Positions 7,744 to 16,093 of a stretch of DNA of 60,471 nt are shown piece by piece. The position numbers and the translations under genes are program-made. How positions within the stretch are numbered: the first letter of the stretch is position 1; each line of letters starts with the position of its first letter. The stretch is from a virus. Location: positions 1-60,471 of IMG/VR virus record IMGVR_UViG_3300050821_001577. One strand, written 5' to 3'. Below the pieces are notes generated by a model. The model was not told where the DNA came from and made no database searches. It saw only the letters and a program-made list of their open reading frames with translations.

Positions 7744-8727
7744 TCACTCCGTAACGGTTCGATCATATAGCCCTTGTCTCATCATATCTCGTTTTCTTTG
7801 CGCGAAAACTTGTACGCCCACTGGATCTCCAACTTTCCACCTATTTTTGCCGGTAGGGTCTGGAGTATTGTGCACGATGGATCCATCAGTTGCCGCAATA
7901 ACTTCACGTTGACTGAGCCTAACCTCAACCGCTCCACCATTCATGCCGCCACCTATATTTGCCCCTGACGCCGCCGCGCTGATCGGCCGCTTGCCTGATG
8001 TGTCCGGCTTTGGTTCAACTTTCGGCTCAACCCTCGCGACACTGCCGGCGATTCGTGCTTCAATCCGCGCAAAATATTCATCACTGTCGATCGCGATATC
8101 ATCCGCAAGGCAGTCGTTGTGAGCTGCAAGCATGCGCTTGTTCTTCTTGTCGTCCGTAATGCAGTCTGGGTGAGCCCTGATCCAAGCCGCGCTACGCGGA
8201 GACATCCGAGCGGCGAATTGCTCTACACTATCTGTGGGTTGCTGGCGAGGTTCTGGGCGCGTTTCTACGCGAGTGACGGGCTTTGCAGACTTGGCTTCCT
8301 CAAGATCTCCCTTGGCCTCGTTAAGCCGCTGCACGCGGGATTCAGCCGCGGCCATCTTTCGTTGAGCGCGGAATTGAGCCGGGCCGTCGCCAGCCTCAAA
8401 TGCCGAAATGTATTCTTTCTCAGCGGCAGAAATCTCAGCTTCAGCCGCCTGGATGCCGCTCAGCACCGTATCAAGCTGACTTTCAGTTACCGCCGTCTTG
8501 GTGGTTTGCAGCTCTTGGGTGACCTCCTCAAGGCGCCGCGCCGTCTGCTGTTGTGCCAATTCGGCGGCTGTTGCGCGCTGCTTCTGTTGCGTGAATTGGT
8601 CTTTCAGGTCCTCCAATGGATCCGCAGTAACGACTGTTTTCGTCGTCTCGCCTTCGATCTTGGTAACCGTGCCGTCACCATCCGCCGGCAGCGTTACTAC
8701 AATCGCGTCGTCATCTAGGTCAGCCAT
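7744..8727 (-). CDS. Putative capsid scaffold / assembly protein
   Basis: About 327 residues from the ATG at 8725-8727, placed 9 nt after GAGG. Acidic N-terminus (MADLDDDAIVVTLPADGDG), then a long alanine/glutamine/glutamate-rich coiled coil (about residues 40-150), a linker rich in Pro and Glu, and a basic C-terminal end (AQRKRDMMRQGLYDRTVTE). This layout of acidic start, coiled coil and basic capsid-binding tail, and its place between portal and capsid genes, are typical of scaffolding proteins. No sequence family was recognised. Confidence 0.65.
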   Translation of the reverse strand: MADLDDDAIVVTLPADGDGTVTKIEGETTKTVVTADPLEDLKDQFTQQKQRATAAELAQQQTARRLEEVTQELQTTKTAVTESQLDTVLSGIQAAEAEISAAEKEYISAFEAGDGPAQFRAQRKMAAAESRVQRLNEAKGDLEEAKSAKPVTRVETRPEPRQQPTDSVEQFAARMSPRSAAWIRAHPDCITDDKKNKRMLAAHNDCLADDIAIDSDEYFARIEARIAGSVARVEPKVEPKPDTSGKRPISAAASGANIGGGMNGGAVEVRLSQREVIAATDGSIVHNTPDPTGKNRWKVGDPVGVQVFAQRKRDMMRQGLYDRTVTE

Positions 8728-8899
8728 TGTCATTTTCCTCAAAAGCTGCGGCAAATCCACTGCCATGATCTGGGAAAGCGCATGTAATAACTACGCCATC
8801 GGGCAAAGTGTAGCGGCCATAAACCTGCACTTCAAAATATGCTTTGACTCCCTCGGCTACCCCGTACTTTTCCACCAAATAATCCAGTTTGGTTTCCAT
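8720..8899 (-). CDS. Hypothetical protein (59 aa)
   Basis: Starts at the ATG that overlaps the TGA of the GroES-like gene (TGATG); a GGAG lies 11 nt upstream. The product METKLDYLVEKYGVAEGVKA begins with an amphipathic helix and continues as a beta-rich acidic segment (VYGRYTLPDGVVITCAFPD). It is translationally coupled on both sides. Function unknown. Confidence 0.65.
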   Translation of the reverse strand: METKLDYLVEKYGVAEGVKAYFEVQVYGRYTLPDGVVITCAFPDHGSGFAAAFEENDNG

Positions 8900-9321
8900 C
8901 AGTAATAGATCTCCGGGTTGGTGACCTTCATCAAAATGCGGGTGTCCTGAAACAACCGGCACGGCACCTCGCGGATAAACATGCTCACCCCATCGGCTGG
9001 GGTATACATGACCCAATCGCCGACTTTGAGCTTGTCACCGTGGAAATGAGCAACGCCGTCGTCCTTGAAGGCACCCTTGCCGAGCGCTAGCACAAGCCCG
9101 ATATTGCCCTGCCATCGATCTTCCTCGACCGCTTTGTCAGTCAGGAAAATACCGCCCTTGGTCTTACCGGGCCGGATATAGCCCGCAACCAGAACCTGCG
9201 AATGCAGAACCGTTAGCTCGCTTGGGATATCTCCGATCTTGGAGAACAATAGTGCTTTCGGATCTGTCTCGGTATCGTCGGCAATCTCACGCATTTTTCC
9301 GATGGCGTTTGAACGGGCCAT
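8899..9321 (-). CDS. GroES-like co-chaperonin (Cpn10 fold)
   Basis: A 140-residue protein whose residues ~35-135 match the GroES/Cpn10 beta-barrel pattern: VLVAGYIRPGKTKGGIFLTDKAV (the start of the mobile-loop region), GLVLALGKGAF, KVGDWVMYTPADG, and a final DTRILMKVTNPE strand. GroES oligomers cap GroEL. A phage version in the head operon, next to scaffold and capsid genes, would most simply help fold the capsid protein, as T4 gp31 does. Divergent from bacterial GroES, with an N-terminal extension of about 35 residues. Confidence 0.75.
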   Translation of the reverse strand: MARSNAIGKMREIADDTETDPKALLFSKIGDIPSELTVLHSQVLVAGYIRPGKTKGGIFLTDKAVEEDRWQGNIGLVLALGKGAFKDDGVAHFHGDKLKVGDWVMYTPADGVSMFIREVPCRLFQDTRILMKVTNPEIYY

Positions 9322-9980
9322 TATTTGTTCCTCATCTGATCGTTAAGGTAAATTTGATGCAATTCCATTGCGCCATCAATAGGCAGCAGCAATCCGCCTG
9401 TTTCGCCCCGGACATAGAGTGAAATGCTGCGTTGCAGATATTCTTGCGCTGTCAGACCAAGCGCCGAGGCTGTATCTTGTAGATGCGTAGACATCCGAAG
9501 CGGGATGGTCACATCCACAACTATTGATGGGCCAGTGACTTGCTCGTAATGGCTTGAAACCATGAAAGATTCGGATAGAACGCGAAATGTATCACTTCCG
9601 GGATAGGCGGGATGTTCCTGCAGGTTCTTGAGGGCTTGCCTCTGGGATAGCGACAACTCAGCCTGCACCAAGCTTTGCTCTCGCTGCACCAAGACGTTAC
9701 CCAGATAGACGATCGCGCCATCGTCATTGGTGTCTGGCGGCATTTCATGGGCATGGCGTCCGAATGGCACCTGAACCCAACCCGGATATTTCCTCACATG
9801 CTCGGCAATAACCCACTGATAAGCTAGACCTATCGGAGGCTTTGGAATATCGAATATCTTGGCTTCTTCTTCGCCGAAAACTGGCGGGACATGTTTTCGA
9901 GAAATTGGAGGATTTACCTTGCCACCACGCTTAGACTTGCGCGCCGGTATGGCATGCTTCTTAATCAGTCTTCGAACCAT
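9321..9980 (-). CDS. Virion-block protein, paralogue 3 of three
   Basis: A 219-residue protein with a strongly basic N-terminus (MVRRLIKKHAIPARKSKRGGK), then the domain shared with the genes at 6316 and 7025: PPIGLAYQWVIAEHV, GWVQVPFGRHAHEMPPD, GAIVYLGNVLVQREQSL. The C-terminal ~100 residues contain a ribbon-helix-helix-like segment (TIPLRMSTHLQDTASALGLTAQEYLQRSI). Its stop overlaps the GroES-like start (TAATG). It may bind DNA as a minor virion protein; this is inference. Confidence 0.75.
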   Translation of the reverse strand: MVRRLIKKHAIPARKSKRGGKVNPPISRKHVPPVFGEEEAKIFDIPKPPIGLAYQWVIAEHVRKYPGWVQVPFGRHAHEMPPDTNDDGAIVYLGNVLVQREQSLVQAELSLSQRQALKNLQEHPAYPGSDTFRVLSESFMVSSHYEQVTGPSIVVDVTIPLRMSTHLQDTASALGLTAQEYLQRSISLYVRGETGGLLLPIDGAMELHQIYLNDQMRNK

Positions 9981-9982
9981 AT

Positions 9983-10014
9983 GGGATGCATCCCGTTATG
10001 TGCCATGCTGGCAC
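9983..10014. repeat. Palindrome plus hairpin upstream of paralogue 3
   Basis: A perfect 12-bp palindrome GGGATGCATCCC (9983-9994) lies just before the ATG at 9980, and a 6-bp stem with 3-nt loop (GTGCCA/TGGCAC, 10000-10014) follows. No T-run on either side, so not a terminator. They may be an RNA structure controlling the start at 9980, or the boundary of the inserted HNH gene. Confidence 0.6.
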
Positions 10015-10031
10015 GGTTTATGTGTCAAGCT

Positions 10032-10757
10032 TCAGACAAGCATTCCATTCAATCTTGCAAAATCTATAGGATCTTTGGCTTGTTTACGCAAGTTACAGGT
10101 TACGCAAGTGATTTGAATATTCGACCTATTGTTTGACCCACCTTTAGCTATCGGAATGATGTGGTCAACGTGATATTTCTTTCCCACTTTGATCCGACAA
10201 TAAGCACACTTACCCTTCTGTGCTTTCAAAATCCAGTTTAAATCATCTGCCGTATAGCTTCCACCAGCATTTCGCTGCTTGGCTCGCCGCTTCCCATGAT
10301 GCGATTTGTTTCTTTCTGGATTTTTTAAACGCCACAAACGCGACGCATTACGCTGCTTTTCTCGTATATGAGGATCAGCCAATCTCCGCTCTCTTTGCCG
10401 TGACGGCGACTGAGATGGAACATTTTTAGCTTTTTCTGGATTATTCATTCTCCAGGTTTTAAGAGATTCGCGTAACGAGGCTCTATTCTTCTTACGCCAT
10501 TCGCGTCTTTCATCAGTCTTATAGTTCTTCTTAGCCGATCTATTAGCAATAACCTTCCTACCTTCAGGATTTTCCTTATTCCATCTAGCCACAGCAATAT
10601 TAACGCACGCTATACACCGACCCAAACCATTAACATATCTTTCACTCAGATGGCCGTGACGACATGATTTTCCGGTAAAGAAGCGTTTTAATCCTAACTC
10701 GGTTGCATCTTTACGAGAAATGATCTTAAGATTGTCGGTAGCCAAATCGAACCTCAC
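10032..10757 (-). CDS. HNH endonuclease (zinc-binding McrA-like type)
   Basis: A 241-residue protein with GTG start. The N-terminal part (SCRHGHLSERYVNGLGRCIAC) is a small Cys/His metal site typical of phage HNH proteins; a lysine/arginine-rich helical middle follows; the catalytic HNH domain is C-terminal: KGKCAYCRIKV, YHVDHIIPIAKGGSNN, ITCVTCNLRK, i.e. two CxxC zinc ligands around the DH core. It belongs to a different subfamily from the AP2-type genes. It sits in an intergenic slot bounded by hairpins. Confidence 0.92.
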   Translation of the reverse strand: MRFDLATDNLKIISRKDATELGLKRFFTGKSCRHGHLSERYVNGLGRCIACVNIAVARWNKENPEGRKVIANRSAKKNYKTDERREWRKKNRASLRESLKTWRMNNPEKAKNVPSQSPSRQRERRLADPHIREKQRNASRLWRLKNPERNKSHHGKRRAKQRNAGGSYTADDLNWILKAQKGKCAYCRIKVGKKYHVDHIIPIAKGGSNNRSNIQITCVTCNLRKQAKDPIDFARLNGMLV

Positions 10758-10775
10758 CGTTCGTTGTGGTTAGAG

Positions 10776-10805
10776 GATTCCCCAGCGTTACAGCGCTGGG
10801 GAATC
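10776..10805. repeat. Perfect 12-bp stem hairpin between HNH gene and upstream gene
   Basis: Arms at 10776-10787 (GATTCCCCAGCG) and 10794-10805 are exact inverse complements around a 6-nt loop. There is no T-tract after it on the minus strand, so it is not a classical terminator. It may be an RNA-processing or stability element, or a relic of HNH insertion. Confidence 0.8.
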
Positions 10806-10813
10806 TTCGCTTA

Positions 10814-11032
10814 TTAAGCTTCAAGTCTCTTTCGCGCTTCTTGGCAAAGGAATATGGCGGTATCCAGACCTTCTATGACGCCGCGCCGCTTCTGGAAATC
10901 AGCCCAATCTTTAGCTGCGGTCAGGCCTTCAATACTTGACGCTTTGGATGCTTGCAGATCCCGCTCAAGATTGCGGGCGAGATTGGGATGGTCATCAATC
11001 TCAAATGCGACTGGCGAGGAATGGGCTGGCAT
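10814..11032 (-). CDS. Hypothetical protein (72 aa)
   Basis: Starts at the ATG overlapping the TAA of the 36-aa gene (TAATG at 11030-11034), which is preferred to the in-frame GTG 4 codons upstream. The product is helical and acidic (FEIDDHPNLARNLERDLQASKASSIEGLTAAKDWADFQ...) and may form a short coiled coil. It ends just before the 12-bp hairpin. Function unknown. Confidence 0.7.
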   Translation of the reverse strand: MPAHSSPVAFEIDDHPNLARNLERDLQASKASSIEGLTAAKDWADFQKRRGVIEGLDTAIFLCQEARKRLEA

Positions 11033-11142
11033 TAATACCACCAAAATTCAGCGACTTCGGTGCCGTCATCCCAGATGTGGGTAGCGATAGTCCAAAACCT
11101 ACCGCAACCTTGGTAAACAGCATGTGGAATGAGTTCTCGCAT
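11032..11142 (-). CDS. Small protein (36 aa)
   Basis: A 36-codon gene with ATG overlapping the TGA of the gene at 11142 (TGATG) and TAA overlapping the next ATG (TAATG), so both ends are coupled. The product (MRELIPHAVYQGCGRFWTIA...EVAEFWWY) is aromatic-rich, compact and acidic at its C-terminus. Function unknown. Confidence 0.7.
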   Translation of the reverse strand: MRELIPHAVYQGCGRFWTIATHIWDDGTEVAEFWWY

Positions 11143-12167
11143 CAACGCCGTGCCTCACGATGCGCCTTGGCTAGACGGGCCTCGCCGCCGCCAGAACCTC
11201 CGGGAAGCTTCGTGGCCGACGCCACCTTATCAGCCATCCCGCCATTGGCCCGGCACATTCCACCCCGGGCACGATTCGGCTTCCCAATCGTCGGATCATT
11301 CGTGGTGTTCGAATCCTGCCCGCGTATTTCCATGGGAGATGCCTTGAACCTCTCTCCCATGTGCAGCCGATCGGACACGCCTGGATCAGTATGGTTCTTC
11401 ACAGAGCCGCCCTTGGCGTAGAACGACCGAACGCGACCGCCCGATTCGAACGTGACTTGTTTGCCGCGCCCCATCTGCTCAAGATCTCCCTTGCCGCGCA
11501 TGTGCTGCACAGGCGTTCCATTGCGCTGACCCTCCTCGAAAACCTTCGTTCCTTTGGTAACCTTGCCGCCGCGCGCTTTCTGCATGGGCTTTTGGGTTGC
11601 CTCCTCAATCCTTCTCATGGCGTCTTCTGGGGACATACCGCCAGATGGAACCATTCTTTTGTTGGAAGCAACAATATCCTCAGCAGAAGGCATCTTGCCG
11701 CCAGAAGCTCGATGGATTTTGCCACCTCGTGCCCTCATCGGCATCGGAGGTCCCGGAGGTGGTGCCCCAGCTCCAGGAGGCATCATGGGTGGCTTTGCGG
11801 CCATCGGAGGCGGTGCCATACCTGCCGGCGCAATACCCATCGGCGGGGCTGGGGGAGCCATTGGCGGCCCAGCAGGAATAGCACCGCCTGCAGGGTGACC
11901 GCCAGAAATCACGTTGATGACGGTGCGCTCATTGTGCTTGCCCTTGACCTTGCCACCCTTCGCTCGTTTGGGCCGGTCCATCCGATGCTTGGATTTGCCG
12001 CCCTCGGCGTGCAGTTCCGCATGCTCTTGCTTGTGAAGCGCCAAAGCTTTCTTGCCGATGGCCTTTGCGCCATGCACGGCACCGCCTGACTTGTAGCCCT
12101 TGGTCAAATGACCAACCCGAGAACGCTCAACGTGAGACTGTCTTACGTGATTCATGGGATGGGCCAT
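11142..12167 (-). CDS. Basic Gly/Pro/Met-rich virion-block protein with repeated ARGGK motifs
   Basis: A 341-residue strongly basic, probably disordered protein. A short motif recurs: RAKGGKV, RARGGKI, RASGGKM, KARGGKV, ESGGRV, YAKGGSV, RARGGM. A central stretch of about 70 residues is almost entirely Pro, Gly, Ala and Met (AGPPMAPPAPPMGIAPAGMA...). CTAGGAG precedes the ATG. It lies just downstream of portal and an HTH gene. Related motifs occur in three other large virion-block genes (47388, 50066, 54423). It could be a DNA-condensing or ejected internal protein. Confidence 0.75.
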   Translation of the reverse strand: MAHPMNHVRQSHVERSRVGHLTKGYKSGGAVHGAKAIGKKALALHKQEHAELHAEGGKSKHRMDRPKRAKGGKVKGKHNERTVINVISGGHPAGGAIPAGPPMAPPAPPMGIAPAGMAPPPMAAKPPMMPPGAGAPPPGPPMPMRARGGKIHRASGGKMPSAEDIVASNKRMVPSGGMSPEDAMRRIEEATQKPMQKARGGKVTKGTKVFEEGQRNGTPVQHMRGKGDLEQMGRGKQVTFESGGRVRSFYAKGGSVKNHTDPGVSDRLHMGERFKASPMEIRGQDSNTTNDPTIGKPNRARGGMCRANGGMADKVASATKLPGGSGGGEARLAKAHREARR

Positions 12168-12193
12168 TTTGCGCTCCTAGCGGCTGTCAAGTC

Positions 12194-12439
12194 TTATATC
12201 GCACCGATTTGTGATTTCGGCAAGAAATTCGCCTTTATGGCCAGAATATTGTCATCCAGAGCCATCCGGCGAAGCAGCATCAACGTAAGCAAATCTTCCC
12301 AAACTCCCACAGGGATCTCGGAAGTACCTGTGGCCCAGCGCCTCATAGTTCTTTGAGAAACCTCTAAATCATCAGCCAGAGGGTTAATCCACTGATCACC
12401 ATACATCGCTTCGCCGATGTCTTTTAAAGCCACTGTCAT
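12194..12439 (-). CDS. Helix-turn-helix protein
   Basis: An 81-residue protein whose middle, NPLADDLEVSQRTMRRWATGTSEIP (about 19-43), reads as a helix-turn-helix with a typical recognition helix (SQRTMRRW). It is of the small phage DNA-binding type that recognises operator-like sites. The ATG overlaps the portal stop (ATGA). Placement within the head operon suggests late regulation or a packaging role, which is inference. Confidence 0.75.
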   Translation of the reverse strand: MTVALKDIGEAMYGDQWINPLADDLEVSQRTMRRWATGTSEIPVGVWEDLLTLMLLRRMALDDNILAIKANFLPKSQIGAI

Positions 12440-14679
12440 TGCTTGGGTTTCTTCGGTTTGGCTGCAGGTTCGGTTGGCTCAGGCTCTGGCTTCATGGCCT
12501 CGGCTGTCTCAAGAATCGCAGAATGTGTCCCCAAGGCTGCATCATGTGCCGCCTTCGAAACGTTCAATCCATGCTCAACCTTGTCCATTGTCTGCTGGTG
12601 GGCCTGCTGATGAGCCTTGAGGCCGAGTTCTGCGGTACCTTGGGCCTGATCCGCTTTGATCTTTTCCTGATCGGCACCATGAATTACCAATTCCTTCGCC
12701 ATATCAATGGTTTTGCCCTTAATATCGGCATCCATCTGCTGCTGGTCCTGCTGGACCTTCGGAGCTTCCACAGTCTCAAGCTTTTTGGCCTTTGTCTGGG
12801 CGTCCAGCATCTTGGCTTGAGCCGTGATTTGGTCTGGATTTGGCCCAGTTTGAGGATCTGGCGGCTTAATCAATCCTTTTGGATCCTCTCTCATCGCGGC
12901 AAGAACTCGTCGCAGCGTCTCATCCTCATCCATACGGCCTCCAAGAGGGCCAGATTTAAGCTCGACTAAGGCCACCGCTCGCATCTGACGGTGGATATGG
13001 CTGGGGATATTCGGATCTGATTTCGGCACCAACGTAACGGTGTCTAAAGCCTGTAGCAATTTTTCTTCAGTCCAGCCGAATTTCTTGCTGAATCTAGACT
13101 TGTTACCTTTCCAAAATGACTGCGGCATCTCGCGGAACAGATCTGCTATCAGCCCGATTTCCTCAGCTTGGGCCTCATGGCCGAGCTTATGGGTGGCCGC
13201 CATTAATTTCGTGGCCATCTCAATATGCGCGAGCATGGTCCCCACTGGAATATCCTTGATGCCTTCGCCAACCGGGATTTCTGCGGCAAGCCCCACGCTC
13301 TTGGCCTGTTCGGTGATCTTGTCGATAAGCACCATGAGACCGGGGCCAGCCTCGCGATACGGCAGGTTGGCGACGATTTCCCCGATCGGTTGGCCGTTTG
13401 TCTCAATCGGCGTGCCAGTGCCTGGCTGAAGCACCAGATCCGAAGTCTTTTGGCGCCCCCCGAGTGCCGCGATGAGGAATGCGGGGAAGTTGGCAAGAAA
13501 ACCAGCATCCAATGATAGGCGCCATGCCGCGGTTAGCGCGTCCGCCGAGTTGCCGAGAATATGCAGCAATCCTGTCCCAAAGAAACCTGGCCCTGGCACA
13601 TACGGATATTTGACGTACATCCGCTTGCGCTGGCATTCCTCGTCTTCTGGCTTCCAGTCCCGGCGCAGCGCCAGCATCTGCTGCGAATCTTTGTCGATCG
13701 TTACCAGATACGGTAACGCTAGGCCTTGCATGTCTGTCGGCGCAAACTGGTCAAGTTCTAATTCGCATTGAGTTTCGTACAACGTATATGGCTGATCCTC
13801 TGGGCGCGATTGCACCGCAGCAATGCCTTGGATCGCCGCAGTCTTCTCATCAACCATATTGGCGGTTTGCGTCGGAGGAGTGAGGGCGGTGTTGAGGTAT
13901 AGCCCCTTTTTCTGCATGCGCTTCATGACCGATTGGCGCATGGGGATCTGATGGGTGATCCGCTCGCAGGATTTGAAGTCTTTCGTGGCGTCCGAAACGA
14001 TCAAATCTTTCATATCCACCGTTTCAGTGGTGGGCCGCTTCTTCATCGGGTGCATATAGACTTTTTTGAACCCAGCACCGCCAAAGGCCCGGCCCCACAA
14101 AAGCATGTGCGAGGTCTCAGGCGCGTAACTGGTGTCAATCGAGGTCAAGAAATAGTTCATATCCCGCTCGAAAGCGTCGGCAAGCTCGTCTCTCGTCTCC
14201 TCTGGGTCGTCACCGAAGTCCTCAACCTTACATGGACCACCCGCTGGTAGAAACTCAGCTTGTGCGTTCGCCCAGTCCTTCAGGATGGCTTCCAAAAGCA
14301 GCGGATTGGTCACCACGGACATTCCGTCCATCACCGCGGCGCCATCCCCAGATCGCGGATCGGCAATCTGCAGCCCAAGCATATCCATGCCCTTGGTGCG
14401 ATTGGCTAATGACGGCTGGCGGGATAAATCATCAGCCTGAATCGCCTCAATGAGCTCGTTGGCGATCGTCAGCCGCTCAGATTCGCTCAGTTTGCCAGCG
14501 ATATTCTTGTAAAAATCGGCAGGATTTTCGGTATCAAGGTCAGAATCCGGCGTTGGATTGAACTGGATGACAACGCCACCGTCAGGCTGCGCAATTTCGA
14601 TGTTGCCATCAACGACTCTAACGCTGTCGTCGGGATCGTCTTCAATTATGACATGAATGTCTTGGGCGGGATCGGCCAT
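12436..14679 (-). CDS. Portal protein
   Basis: A 747-residue podovirus-type portal (head-tail connector) starting at the ATG that overlaps the upstream TGA (TGATG); the in-frame TTG one codon earlier is less likely. Features: RSGDGAAVMDGMSVVTNPLLLEAILKDW near residue 110, WGRAFGGAGFKKVYMHP (about 210), DMKDLIVSDATKDFKSCERITHQ, and a long C-terminal Gln/Lys/Ala-rich helical region (about 640-747) suited to a barrel or crown helix. It forms the dodecameric DNA-entry pore with terminase. Downstream order is HTH, ARGGK protein, then GroES and scaffold genes. Confidence 0.88.
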   Translation of the reverse strand: MADPAQDIHVIIEDDPDDSVRVVDGNIEIAQPDGGVVIQFNPTPDSDLDTENPADFYKNIAGKLSESERLTIANELIEAIQADDLSRQPSLANRTKGMDMLGLQIADPRSGDGAAVMDGMSVVTNPLLLEAILKDWANAQAEFLPAGGPCKVEDFGDDPEETRDELADAFERDMNYFLTSIDTSYAPETSHMLLWGRAFGGAGFKKVYMHPMKKRPTTETVDMKDLIVSDATKDFKSCERITHQIPMRQSVMKRMQKKGLYLNTALTPPTQTANMVDEKTAAIQGIAAVQSRPEDQPYTLYETQCELELDQFAPTDMQGLALPYLVTIDKDSQQMLALRRDWKPEDEECQRKRMYVKYPYVPGPGFFGTGLLHILGNSADALTAAWRLSLDAGFLANFPAFLIAALGGRQKTSDLVLQPGTGTPIETNGQPIGEIVANLPYREAGPGLMVLIDKITEQAKSVGLAAEIPVGEGIKDIPVGTMLAHIEMATKLMAATHKLGHEAQAEEIGLIADLFREMPQSFWKGNKSRFSKKFGWTEEKLLQALDTVTLVPKSDPNIPSHIHRQMRAVALVELKSGPLGGRMDEDETLRRVLAAMREDPKGLIKPPDPQTGPNPDQITAQAKMLDAQTKAKKLETVEAPKVQQDQQQMDADIKGKTIDMAKELVIHGADQEKIKADQAQGTAELGLKAHQQAHQQTMDKVEHGLNVSKAAHDAALGTHSAILETAEAMKPEPEPTEPAAKPKKPKQ

Positions 14680-14927
14680 CAATACAGCCTTGTCCCATCA
14701 GGGCCACGAGGACCCATAGGTCCGGTTGTTGGCCCATAAGATCCAGCAGTATTTGGCCAGCCAGAGTTTACCGGATTGTAAGGGGCCGGTTGATAGTAAT
14801 CCGATGCTGTCATGAACTCGACGCGCTTAACGGTCACCCCATCCTCAAAATATTCGATGGCCTTAACGGAGGGACAGCGGATTCCGTGGGACATGCCACA
14901 AAAGCGGCAGTTGGTTATTGTAGTCAT
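14679..14927 (-). CDS. Small CxxC protein with conserved VKAIEYFEDGTVKRVEF-type motif
   Basis: An 82-residue protein from the ATG 6 nt after GGAGG. It opens with a single metal-ligand-like pair (CRFCGMSHGIRCP) and a motif, VKAIEYFEDGVTVKRVEFM, common in small proteins next to phage portal genes. The remainder is Pro/Tyr/Gly-rich and disordered, ending GTRLY. Function unknown; tight linkage to portal suggests head assembly. Confidence 0.8.
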   Translation of the reverse strand: MTTITNCRFCGMSHGIRCPSVKAIEYFEDGVTVKRVEFMTASDYYQPAPYNPVNSGWPNTAGSYGPTTGPMGPRGPDGTRLY

Positions 14928-15022
14928 TTCAGCCTCCAAGGAGGAACCAGAGGCCGAGCATTACCACACAAGAGCCCACAATCGCAAAAGGAACGTGAGA
15001 CAGAGGCGATAATCGGCATTTG

Positions 15023-15217
15023 TCAGGTTTCGAGCCTAATCCATAATTTCGGCTCATCCGCTTCCTTCCTCGGTGCATCTGGCTTCATCCGGTTGCTGTT
15101 CTGCGCCGCTCTCCAGCACTGCTGGCATAAATCATGATCCAATGCTGGATTATGAGCGCCACCACGCCGAAAGACCTTGATCGGCCGCCCGCATTGGCAT
15201 GTGTTGGCGTTACGCAC
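15023..15217 (-). CDS. Small zinc-ribbon-like protein
   Basis: A 64-residue protein with CQCGRPIKVF near the N-terminus and CQQCW at 31-35, four cysteines that could bind zinc. Basic overall. It overlaps the next gene at 15210 by 8 bp. Function unknown. Confidence 0.65.
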   Translation of the reverse strand: MRNANTCQCGRPIKVFRRGGAHNPALDHDLCQQCWRAAQNSNRMKPDAPRKEADEPKLWIRLET

Positions 15218-15392
15218 GCCTATTCATGATGTTGGCCTGAAGGCTCGCCTCGGTTAGTGTCATTGCTTTCCGAAGGCGACGGAATAGTTCTCGCGCCTTG
15301 GCTGGGTTTTCCTTGCGCATTTTGCGGTAGTTTTGCGCCCATTCATCCCTGATGTCGCGAAGGTCCGGTTTGACAATCTGCAAAATATTCAT
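15210..15392 (-). CDS. Small helical protein
   Basis: A 60-residue basic, helical protein (MNILQIVKPDLRDIRDEWAQ... ARELFRRLRKAMTLTEASLQ) whose ATG overlaps the upstream stop (ATGA). Not recognised. It is one of a run of small coupled genes between terL and portal. Confidence 0.65.
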   Translation of the reverse strand: MNILQIVKPDLRDIRDEWAQNYRKMRKENPAKARELFRRLRKAMTLTEASLQANIMNRRA

Positions 15393-15646
15393 CGCGCCTT
15401 CACCCTCCCCAGTATTTCCTGCTTGGCGACATCAATGCCCAAATTCATCTGCGCCGCATTGCTGCCAGCCATCGCCATGCCGTAGTCACTCGGACCGCCG
15501 GCAATGACCACCAGCCAGGACATGTCGCCGTTTTTGGCGCTCTCCAGCATGCCCTCTAGCAGCTTTACGCAGTCGTCCCCGCCAGATGGCATGGTCTTGG
15601 GGACAATCAGTGGACCTTGGCCTGTGATGATTCGGGGGCTTTTCAT
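15389..15646 (-). CDS. Hypothetical protein (85 aa)
   Basis: An 85-residue protein with a central VKLLEGMLESAKNGDMSWLVVIAGGPSDYG segment that alternates helix and strand. Both ends are coupled by ATGA overlaps. Similar short proteins with a MSWLVVI-type strand occur in other phage genomes without known function. Confidence 0.7.
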   Translation of the reverse strand: MKSPRIITGQGPLIVPKTMPSGGDDCVKLLEGMLESAKNGDMSWLVVIAGGPSDYGMAMAGSNAAQMNLGIDVAKQEILGRVKAR

Positions 15647-15888
15647 GATGCGTCTTTCTTGACCTGATTCGCTTCATCCGCTTCCACTTCAATAAGCCTC
15701 TCTAAAGTGGGTGGATATTGGTCAGCGTAATAGTTGTTTCCTATCGCATTTTTTGTAATGGCAAACCCCAACGACGGGCCTTTAACCAAGAGATTGCCCG
15801 TATTGTGCTCGCATTCAATGCAATAGCCCTCAGGGAGAGGACGCAGCTTCAACAGCTCGTCTCTGACATCTTCAAGCGTCTTTTGCAT
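15643..15888 (-). CDS. Hypothetical protein (81 aa)
   Basis: Start set at the ATG 8 nt after AGGAG rather than an in-frame ATG 14 codons upstream. The product, MQKTLEDVRDELLKLRPLPE followed by a CIECEHNTGNLLV segment, is acidic. It overlaps the gene above by 17 bp and the one below by ATGA. Function unknown. Confidence 0.65.
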   Translation of the reverse strand: MQKTLEDVRDELLKLRPLPEGYCIECEHNTGNLLVKGPSLGFAITKNAIGNNYYADQYPPTLERLIEVEADEANQVKKDAS

Positions 15889-16093
15889 TACGGATCTCCT
15901 TCCTGATATCCGCGTAGCTGTGCCCCTCAACCGAGACGGCGCCAGCTACCGCGCGGAGTCGGGCGATCGTGTTGCGGAGACGTTCGATTTCATCCGCAGC
16001 TCGGTTGAGCAGTTCTTCGTGATCGCATCGCTCATATGGATTAGATGCCGCGAACTTGCTTTCTTCCCGCAGAGTCTCAACAATATCGCTCAT
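15872..16093 (-). CDS. Small coiled-coil protein
   Basis: A 73-residue protein starting MSDIVETLREESKFAASNPY with a long amphipathic helix (HEELLNRAADEIERLRNTIARLRAV), typical of abundant small phage proteins whose role is unknown. ATGA overlap with the gene at 16090. Confidence 0.7.
   Translation of the reverse strand: MSDIVETLREESKFAASNPYERCDHEELLNRAADEIERLRNTIARLRAVAGAVSVEGHSYADIRKEIRNAKDA

Noticed and set aside
14929-15022. Two overlapping tiny frames (a 31-aa one from the ATG at 15022, and a hydrophobic 24-aa one ending LGLWFLLGG) upstream of the CxxC gene
   Set aside because: Neither has a Shine-Dalgarno; the hydrophobic one needs a CTG start. Possible but unsupported.
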